A DNA stretch of 28,077 bases from DATAWZ01 sp036266975 (GTDB taxonomy: Bacteria; Actinomycetota; Thermoleophilia; Solirubrobacterales; Solirubrobacteraceae). The position numbers were made by a program, and so were the translations under genes. Below are positions 23,601-28,077 of the stretch, in pieces. Where the stretch lies: NCBI GenBank assembly GCA_036266975.1, contig DATAWZ010000092.1:1-28077 (forward strand). The letters run 5' to 3'. How positions within the stretch are numbered: position 1 is the stretch's first letter; each line of letters begins with the position of its first letter. The notes below the pieces were generated by a model that saw only the letters and a program-made list of their open reading frames with translations, made no database searches and had not been told where the DNA came from.

Positions 23601-23664
23601 CCACGAGGCGCTGATGGCGCGTGACGGCCTGTACGCCTACCTGGTCGGACAGCAGCTCGGGTGA
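20587..23664 (+). CDS. Double cNMP-binding / C39 peptidase / ABC exporter fusion
   Basis: 1025 aa. Residues ~10-125 form a cyclic-nucleotide-binding domain with an intact phosphate cassette (FGEAGLLDGSTRTATI, Arg91). Residues ~135-260 form a second one whose cassette (FGERSLVLDEPISANV) lacks that Arg. An acidic linker (~270-308) leads to a C39 peptidase (~314-440) with Gln320, Cys326 (DEMDCGAACLAM), His399 (ANHWVVLYA) and Asp415 all present. The six-helix ABC exporter domain spans ~452-745. The ATPase has Walker A GRSGAGKST (821-829), LSGGQ (925-929), Walker B VLMFDEATSALD (Asp949, Glu950) and AHRLST. It should cut a double-glycine leader and export the peptide at 23731. The nucleotide domains suggest ligand gating. 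All catalytic positions are intact. Confidence 0.93.
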   Translation: MSSSEQLTELPLLSALAPDVRELVQAAFVRMQFSFGETIFAAGDPADAFYVLQSGLARVLAVDGEGQEVSLNLLRPGDSFGEAGLLDGSTRTATIRAAGDMEALRLDASIFHALARVHPSVTEAFALQPQVRRLSDFLRVHSAFSRLPNAAIMPMLRALETVELDAGELALREGDPPTAMFIVERGRLHAYRGTAVERQEMSFLRSGDFFGERSLVLDEPISANVEALEPCALLRLDRATFDALRGEHVEFRERIEDRIRGYRHQAAPVPLDFAELLPAEAAESEQASDGGDGELELEELPEGAGEPQRGRPGRFPHVRQLDEMDCGAACLAMVCRHFGREVALSHIRLAVGTGADGTSLRGLQRGGEHVGLEVRAVKASTERLDEVPLPAIIHWEANHWVVLYALDGDRAYLADPARRLRRVTREELLEKWSGYAALPRPTPRLDEAPLGNASAGWLWALIVPHRRALIVGVLLALLAAGLEMLFPVLTQQVVDHVLVKRSYTRLYVLTGSMIALLAVSLAVSIVQGQLLSRVAVEIDTQSLDYIAARMLRLPMSYFETRRTDDINRRLDGAREIRQMAVQGGLAAMTAGTQFLVAVVIMLVYSPLMGGLFLLTVPLYALMMRYSSRRVAPTFEALEEEYGRYRSRQMDGIKGIATVKALGREEGMQRVLVENLSELARRMFRSEFTLMAYESVAQIVTFLTVVAFLFIGALEVLGHHLTIGGLVAFNSLILLANAPLGTLLSMWDSFLMSKVLLGRLQDIFDYGEEQPGPQGTYRAVPTLQGRIAMREASFHYPQSPSVKILDSVSLEIPPGTTVGIVGRSGAGKSTLVKCLAGILPLTGGSIAFDGVDLGELDLRELRRRIGYVLQEPYLFDETIAANIAFGEEAPDPALVRAAAELADAADFIERLPLAYETRIGESGMRLSGGQAQRISIARALYHRPPVLMFDEATSALDAESERTVRQNLARMLEGRTAFLVAHRLSTVLDADLIMVLERGRLVEQGSHEALMARDGLYAYLVGQQLG

Positions 23665-23730
23665 CCAAACTGAGACCCCCCGGCCGCCGCCGGGCGTCTA
23701 CAGTTGATTCAGCCATCAGGAGGGAGACGA
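23665..23730 (+). promoter_or_regulatory. Leader region of the precursor peptide: hairpin, candidate -10, strong RBS
   Basis: Between the exporter stop and the precursor ATG lie a small GC hairpin (CCCGGC 23679-23684 with GCCGGG 23689-23694), a TAnnnT hexamer TACAGT (23699-23704) and a near-ideal ribosome binding site AGGAGGGA (23718-23725). No convincing -35 is visible. The layout would allow the small peptide to be made in excess of the exporter, by attenuation plus its own promoter. The RBS is seen directly; the promoter is inference. Confidence 0.45.
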
Positions 23731-23931
23731 ATGAGCGAGAAGAGCACCAGCGCCCATACCGAGGACCTTCAGCTGGAGGGCTCGGACAGCGACGCGATCG
23801 TCGGCGGCGCGGCGTCCAAGGCGGAGATCGCCAAGCTGCGGAAGGAGGGCTACCTCGAGCGGGCCTCAAGCAGTGACGGCATCGCGATGTTCAACCCGCG
23901 AACCAAGAAGACGATCACCGTCAAGTACTGA
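23731..23931 (+). CDS. Double-glycine leader precursor peptide
   Basis: 66 aa. The N-terminal part is acidic and ends in LQLEGSDSDAIVGG (Gly25-Gly26), the classic pattern of leaders cut by C39 peptidases. The predicted core is residues 27-66: 40 residues, net positive (about six Lys and three Arg against four acids), no Cys, one Pro (NPRT), an SSSDG turn, and a strand-like end TKKTITVKY. With no Cys and no modification enzyme nearby it does not look like a lanthipeptide; an unmodified bacteriocin-like or signalling peptide is more likely. A strong AGGAGGGA lies 5-12 nt upstream. It follows the exporter gene by 66 bp on the same strand. I recognise no named peptide family for the core. Confidence 0.85.
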   Translation: MSEKSTSAHTEDLQLEGSDSDAIVGGAASKAEIAKLRKEGYLERASSSDGIAMFNPRTKKTITVKY

Positions 23932-24259
23932 CGAGCGAGCCTCACACCGCCGAGCGGTCGCTCAACAGTCGCGCTGAGGCGACGAGGCGTTTCGGCCCCG
24001 GGGCGGCACAAGACGACCCGCACCCGCCGAAGCGCAAGCGGGGCTTGATCCCAACGGGGGTCTGGAAGCGGTGGTATGCGTGCCCGACGCCCGCGGCACG
24101 GTCCCGGGGCGCCACATGGGGTCGTTCTCCCCGGCGGAATCGGCTTCGCCGGCCCATCGTCATGCTCGCGCGGAGTGCTCACGCCGTCAAGATCCTGCCC
24201 GAGGGACTTGACCCGTCCGTGCAGCCTGCAACCACCAAGCGGAAGTAGGACCCAGCCGA
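23932..24259. other. Intergenic stretch with no supported gene
   Basis: No open frame here has family similarity or a good ribosome binding site. A weak stem (GAGCGA 23933-23938 with TCGCTC 23958-23963) just after the precursor stop may help terminate its transcript. The rest looks like non-coding or decayed sequence; I found no second double-glycine peptide. Confidence 0.5.
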
Positions 24260-24285
24260 CGGGCGAGGGCCGCGGCCCTCGCCCG
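24260..24285 (-). terminator. Perfect 26-bp palindrome after the acyl-CoA dehydrogenase pair
   Basis: CGGGCGAGGGCCG is followed immediately by its exact reverse complement. It begins 12 bp beyond the stop codon of the minus-strand gene at 24298, the expected place for a transcription terminator. No U-tract follows. Confidence 0.65.
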
Positions 24286-24297
24286 CCGAGGCACCGC

Positions 24298-25416
24298 TCA
24301 GACCGTCGCCAGGGCCCGGCTCGCCACCCGATCGGTGGCGTCGGCCGTGCCGCCCAGCAGCCGGCGGGAGAGCTGGGCGCGCCGGTAGAAGTACGGCGCG
24401 TCGTGCTCCCAGGTGGCGCCGATGCCGCCGTGTACGGCGATCAGCTCGCTCGAGGCGAAGTCGAGCGCCCGACCCGCCGCCGAACGCGCGGCGCTTGCGG
24501 CCAGCGGGAACTCGTCCGGCGCGCCCGTGTGCGACCAGCCCGCGTAGTAGAGCAGCGAGCGGCCGTTCTCCAGCCGCCGCAGCACCTCGGTCAGCGCGTG
24601 CTTGATCGCCTGGTAGGAGCCGATCGCCCGCCCGAACGTGTGGCGCTCCTTGGCATAGGCGACCGAGGCGTCGAGCGCGACCTCCACCGAGCCGATCGAC
24701 TCGGCGGCGATCAGCGACTGGGCGATGTACCAGGCCGCGGCGATCTGCTCGGTGTCGACGCCGAGCCGCTCACCGCGCGCACCCTCGAGCGTGACGTGCC
24801 CGAGCGAGCGCGTGGGGTCGTAGCGGTCGGCCTCGGTGACGGTGACGCCGGCCGCATTCGCCTCGAGCAGGACCGCGACCGGCTCATCGCCGGCGACCGC
24901 GACGGCGATGAGCACGTCGGCACCCGGCGCATCGGGCACCCAGTGCACGGTGCCGCTGACGACGGCCTGATCGCCCTCGAGCCCCGCGGTCGGGACCGGC
25001 GCGCGGGCGAGCCCGCGCTCGGGATCGGTCGTCCAATTCGGCTCCACGTCGCACGGCGGGCGGGCCGGCAGCCAGGCCGCGCGCCGCTCGCCGGTGGCCA
25101 GCGGCTCGATTCCGTCGCGGCCGGCGGCCTCGAGCAGGCTCGTGGCGGGCAGGTGGCCGAGCAGCGCCACACCGGCCAGCACCCGGCCGCATTCCTGCAG
25201 CACGAGCATCGCGTCGAACACGCCGAGGCCCGCACCGCCGCGCCCCTCGGAGATCAGCAGGCCGGGCCAGCCCGCCTGGCGGGCGGTCGGCCACAGGTCG
25301 GGCCGTCCCTCGCCGTCGGCGGCCGCCCGCGCGACGGCGACGCCGGCCACGCGCGCGAGGGCCCCGCGGGCGGCCTCGCGCAGGAACACCTGCTCGTCGG
25401 AGAGCGCGAGGTTCAT
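24298..25416 (-). CDS. Acyl-CoA dehydrogenase, probable non-catalytic partner subunit
   Basis: 372 aa with an acyl-CoA dehydrogenase fold: MNLALSDEQVFLREAARGAL, a divergent middle domain, and the C-terminal helices YAKERHTFGRAIGSYQAIKHAL and AVHGGIGATWEHDAPYFYRRA. By counting back from the R-x-TFG segment, the helix-G catalytic Glu position is Ala, and the alternative YEGT position reads LGGT, so both usual catalytic bases are missing. Its ATG overlaps the stop of the upstream paralogue by 4 bases. This fits the alpha2beta2 FadE arrangement of actinobacteria, in which one subunit carries the Glu. It resembles FadE pairs of steroid or branched-acyl catabolism, but the substrate is unknown. Confidence 0.83.
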   Translation of the reverse strand: MNLALSDEQVFLREAARGALARVAGVAVARAAADGEGRPDLWPTARQAGWPGLLISEGRGGAGLGVFDAMLVLQECGRVLAGVALLGHLPATSLLEAAGRDGIEPLATGERRAAWLPARPPCDVEPNWTTDPERGLARAPVPTAGLEGDQAVVSGTVHWVPDAPGADVLIAVAVAGDEPVAVLLEANAAGVTVTEADRYDPTRSLGHVTLEGARGERLGVDTEQIAAAWYIAQSLIAAESIGSVEVALDASVAYAKERHTFGRAIGSYQAIKHALTEVLRRLENGRSLLYYAGWSHTGAPDEFPLAASAARSAAGRALDFASSELIAVHGGIGATWEHDAPYFYRRAQLSRRLLGGTADATDRVASRALATV

Positions 25417-26630
25417 CGCGTCGCTCCTTCCTTGGCGCGCAGCTCGGAGAAGGGCACGCCCTTGTCCAGGCGCGGCTCGGGCGGCAGCCCCAGCACCCGC
25501 TCTCCGACCGTGTTGCGCAGGATCTCCTCGGTGCCGCCGGCCGACTTCAGGCCGGGCAGGAAGGAGATCATGTAGGCCCACTCGCTGCCATCGGCCAGGG
25601 CCGCCGGGCCGAGCACGTCGGCGACCAGGTCGCCGGCGCGGACCGCGTTGCTGACGATCGTCACCTTGGCCAGGCCGGCCTCCGGGCCGGGGATCTGGCC
25701 GCGCTGCAGCGCGGTCAGCGTGCGGTAGCCGGTGAAGCGCACGGCAGTGAGCTCGGAGACGATCTCGCCGAGGATGCGGCGCACCTCGGGGTCGCGCCGG
25801 GCGGCCTCGTCGGCGGCGATCGCGCGGGCGAAGCGGTCGGACCGATAGCCGAGGCCCTCGCCGCCCAGCCCGATCGTGACGCGCTCGAACATCAGCGTGG
25901 TCAGCGCCGTGCCCCAGCCGTTGCCGACGCCACCGACGACCGCGTCGGTGCCGAGGTCGACGTCGTCCAGGAAGACCTCGTTGAACTCGGCCTCGCCGGA
26001 GATCTGGCGCAGCCCGCGGATGGTCACGCCCTCGGCGTCCATCGGCACGATGAACATCGTCAGGCCCTTGTGCTTGGGCACGTCGGGATCGGTCCGGGCG
26101 AGCATCAGCCCGTAGGCGGCGAACTGCGCGTTGGTCGTCCAGACCTTCTGTCCGGTCACGCGCCAGTGGCCGTCGTCGTCCTGGCGAGCGCGCGTCTGGA
26201 TCGCCGCGAGGTCTGAACCGGCGGCGGGCTCGCTGAACATCTGGCACCACACCTCATCGCCGTGGAGCATCGGTCCCAGGTGGCGCGCCTTCTGCTCGTC
26301 GGTCCCGTGGGCGATGATCGTCGGGCCGAGCATGCCGATGCCGATCGCGTCCAGCACGCTCGGCACGCCGGCGCGGCCGATCTCCTGGTTGGTCGTGACC
26401 TGCTCGATCGGCCCCAGGCCCTGCCCGCCGAACTCCTTGGGCCACGTCACCCCGGCGAGCCCGGCCGCGGCCAGGCGCCCCTGCCACTCGCGCCGCTTGG
26501 CGATGATCTCCTGCTCGTCGGTCAGGGCGCCGGGGCCGGTGAGAACGGGCGCCTCGCCCTTGTGCTCGTCCAGCCAGCGGCGTGCCCGTGCGCGGTACGC
26601 GGCCTGCTCTGGGGTGTCGTTGAGGTCCAA
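25413..26630 (-). CDS. Acyl-CoA dehydrogenase, catalytic FadE-type subunit
   Basis: 405 aa, from a TTG start at 26630 supported by AAAAGGAGAGAG just upstream. Motifs: VTWPKEFGGQGLGPIEQ, MFSEPAAGSDLAAIQTRA (flavin and substrate site), GQKVWTTNAQFA, and LMFERVTIG with Glu249 at the helix-G catalytic position. The C-terminus SAGGTEEILRNTVGERVLGLPPEP is typical of actinobacterial FadE proteins. With the overlapping partner gene downstream it likely forms a heteromeric dehydrogenase that introduces the 2,3 double bond into an acyl-CoA. A perfect palindrome lies at its promoter, so it is probably repressed by a TetR-type regulator not encoded in this window or by the one at 8797. Confidence 0.9.
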   Translation of the reverse strand: MDLNDTPEQAAYRARARRWLDEHKGEAPVLTGPGALTDEQEIIAKRREWQGRLAAAGLAGVTWPKEFGGQGLGPIEQVTTNQEIGRAGVPSVLDAIGIGMLGPTIIAHGTDEQKARHLGPMLHGDEVWCQMFSEPAAGSDLAAIQTRARQDDDGHWRVTGQKVWTTNAQFAAYGLMLARTDPDVPKHKGLTMFIVPMDAEGVTIRGLRQISGEAEFNEVFLDDVDLGTDAVVGGVGNGWGTALTTLMFERVTIGLGGEGLGYRSDRFARAIAADEAARRDPEVRRILGEIVSELTAVRFTGYRTLTALQRGQIPGPEAGLAKVTIVSNAVRAGDLVADVLGPAALADGSEWAYMISFLPGLKSAGGTEEILRNTVGERVLGLPPEPRLDKGVPFSELRAKEGATR

Positions 26631-26648
26631 CTCTCTCTCCTTTTGGCT

Positions 26649-26672
26649 GACTGGCCAGTCGACGGAATTATG
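26649..26672 (-). promoter_or_regulatory. Operator-like palindrome and -10 for the acyl-CoA dehydrogenase pair
   Basis: GACTGGCCAGTC (26649-26660) is a perfect 12-bp palindrome 18-29 bp before the TTG start. On the minus strand CATAAT (26667-26672) is a good -10, placing the transcription start about at the palindrome. A repressor bound there would block initiation. No strong -35 is visible. Confidence 0.5.
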
Positions 26673-26725
26673 GCGACTCTCGGGCGCTGGAGCGCGACCG
26701 CCCCGCGATCGATAGCCTCGCGTCG

Positions 26726-28003
26726 GTGAGGCGGGCTCTGTCAGTCGCCGCGCTGGGCGTGGTCGTGATCGCGTGGACCGCGCTCACCGCCGGTGCGCAG
26801 GCGCCGATCATCGCTCCGTGTGCCCCGCTGGCCCAGGGGACGTCGCAGCTCGCCGCGGCCACGAACCGCACCGGCCTGATCGACCTGTACTTCTTCGGCG
26901 CGGACGGGGCTCCGGTGACCTTCTACGAGTGCGCCGGCGGCCGAGCGCGCCTGATCGGCGTGCGCACGGCCACGGCCAACGGCGGCCAGGAAACCCCGTT
27001 CTACGCCGCCGCGTCGTGGCTCTGCGACCGCCAGGTCCGGGAGTTCGCCGCGACGGCCACGCCGCCGGGGGAGCCGCCGCAGCATGGCATCACCAGCGTG
27101 AGCACCGAGTCCTGCGCGCGCCGCTTCGCGCTGCAGGTGCCGAGCCGGGTGGCGGTCGGACAGCCCGCGGCCGTCGGCATCGTCGATCGCTGGCAGCTCG
27201 GCGGGACCGCCGTCGCGCTGTGCCTGCGACCGCCGCACGGCCGGCGCCACTGTCGCCGCGTGACCCTGCCGATCCTCGTCACCGCGGCCCGCGTGCCGAT
27301 TCGCCCGCGACGCAGGGGCGACTGGCAGGTGCAGCTGCGGATCGGGCCCTTCTCGCAGCGCGAGCGGTTCGCGGTCGGCGTGACGCCGGTGCCGGTGCGG
27401 GCCGTGCCCACGGTGCTCGTGACCGGCGACTCCACCGCGGGCGGCGTCGACAGCGCGCTGGCCGACGACCTCGGCGCGCGCGCCGACGTGCTCAGCGACG
27501 TCAAGCCGGGCGCCTCGATCAGCGGCGGCTACTGGACGGCCGCGTTCGCCAGCGCGCAGCTCGCCGCGTACGACCCGGCGGTCACGGTGCTGTCGATCGG
27601 CGCCAACGAGGGGTTTCCGCTGACGAGCGCGACCGGCGCCACGCTCAACTGCTGCTCGGCGGCCTGGACCGCGCGGCTGGCCGGGCTCGTGCGCGGGCTC
27701 ATGAACATCTACCGCGCGGGCCACGCGCGCGTGATCTTCCTGACCATCCCGCTGCCGCTGCGCCCCGTCGCGGTCACGGTCACGCAGGCCGTCAACGCCG
27801 CGATCGTGAGCGCCGCGACGGGCCTGGCCCGGGTGCAGGTGCTCAGGATGGACCTGCTCTTCACGCCTGACGGCTATCAGCCCGCGATCCGCTACCGGGG
27901 CAAGGAGGTCCAGGTGCGCGAGCCCGACGGCATCCACCTCAATCCGGCGGGCACGGCGATCGAGGCCCAGCGGGTCGCGGCCGTGCTGCGCGCACGGCTC
28001 TGA
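26726..28003 (+). CDS. Secreted SGNH/GDSL-type protein, paralogue of 10263-11525
   Basis: 425 aa from a GTG start, with a signal peptide (MRRALSVAALGVVVIAWTAL, likely cut near AGAQA). Residues ~30-225 form a Cys-containing beta-rich region. The SGNH domain has block I VTGDSTAG (Ser236), block III SIGANEGF (Asn294; Glu where GxND has Asp) and block V DGIHLN (Asp401, His404). The order of motifs, the NCC pair after block III (309-310) and the YRGKEVQVREPDGIHL ending match the protein at 10263-11525, so the two share ancestry. The Ser, Asn, Asp and His are kept, so hydrolase or acyltransferase activity is possible. No clear ribosome binding site; TAGCCT 8 nt before the GTG may be the -10 of a leaderless transcript. 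Confidence 0.8.
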   Translation: MRRALSVAALGVVVIAWTALTAGAQAPIIAPCAPLAQGTSQLAAATNRTGLIDLYFFGADGAPVTFYECAGGRARLIGVRTATANGGQETPFYAAASWLCDRQVREFAATATPPGEPPQHGITSVSTESCARRFALQVPSRVAVGQPAAVGIVDRWQLGGTAVALCLRPPHGRRHCRRVTLPILVTAARVPIRPRRRGDWQVQLRIGPFSQRERFAVGVTPVPVRAVPTVLVTGDSTAGGVDSALADDLGARADVLSDVKPGASISGGYWTAAFASAQLAAYDPAVTVLSIGANEGFPLTSATGATLNCCSAAWTARLAGLVRGLMNIYRAGHARVIFLTIPLPLRPVAVTVTQAVNAAIVSAATGLARVQVLRMDLLFTPDGYQPAIRYRGKEVQVREPDGIHLNPAGTAIEAQRVAAVLRARL

Positions 28004-28077
28004 GCCGGCTCAGGCCGTCGCCGCGCCGCGCGGCCCCGGCCGGCCCCGCCCGGCCCAGCGGGCGACCAGGCCGAAGG

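Noticed and set aside
20467..23604. A 1045-residue open frame on the minus strand opposite the exporter gene
   Set aside because: It is the antisense shadow of a high-GC gene. Its sequence is repetitive Arg/Ala/Gly/His/Gln without domains, while the plus strand has complete catalytic motifs.
23731..23931. Lanthipeptide or thiazole-type precursor
   Set aside because: The core has no Cys and no synthetase or cyclodehydratase gene is present in the window.
24045..24248. Plus-strand 67-residue open frame as a second precursor peptide
   Set aside because: There is no double-glycine leader, no ribosome binding site and the composition is Arg/Pro-rich as expected of non-coding GC-rich DNA.

Overview
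This window is high-GC, densely coded DNA from an actinobacterium. The most likely home is Thermoleophilia (Solirubrobacter/Conexibacter-like). This is an inference from three things: very GC-rich third codon positions; the secreted C-terminal domain with the paired RKVGGKC/RRVGGRC motif in the gene at 2178-4097, which I associate with that lineage; and abundant lipid beta-oxidation paralogues. No rRNA, tRNA or CRISPR array was seen.

Layout. 3-1628 is the 3' part of a PAS-GGDEF-EAL cyclic-di-GMP enzyme. 1634-4097 holds a VOC protein and a divergent secreted seven-bladed propeller/PKD protein. 4143-8708 is a five-gene minus-strand operon (acyl-CoA dehydrogenase, SCP2-type thiolase, SRPBCC protein, MaoC hydratase, SDR dehydrogenase) that supplies all four chemical steps of a beta-oxidation round, with a divergent TetR regulator. 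9415-11525 has a small membrane protein, a MarR regulator and a secreted SGNH hydrolase. 11604-13138 is a dienelactone hydrolase followed by a decayed aldo/keto reductase. 13154-15156 has an NrtS-like small membrane protein and a benzoylformate-decarboxylase-like ThDP enzyme. After a striking interlocking hairpin (15205-15262) come a PadR/membrane-protein pair and a membrane-anchored lytic transglycosylase.

17580-19735 is a genomic scar: an IS110-family remnant broken by an internal deletion and a hairpin-bearing insert, lying against a truncated, frameshifted TPR gene. Immediately after it, 19740-23931, is the most interesting locus. It contains a PpiC-related peptide-maturation-like protein, a 1025-aa exporter that fuses two cyclic-nucleotide-binding domains to a C39 leader peptidase and an ABC transporter, and a 66-residue precursor peptide with a double-glycine leader. 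No modification enzyme is present. This reads as a compact secreted-peptide system whose export may be gated by a nucleotide ligand.

24298-26630 is a translationally coupled pair of acyl-CoA dehydrogenase subunits, one apparently lacking the catalytic Glu, with a perfect palindromic operator candidate at its promoter. The window ends with a second secreted SGNH protein (26726-28003), a diverged paralogue of the one at 10263-11525.
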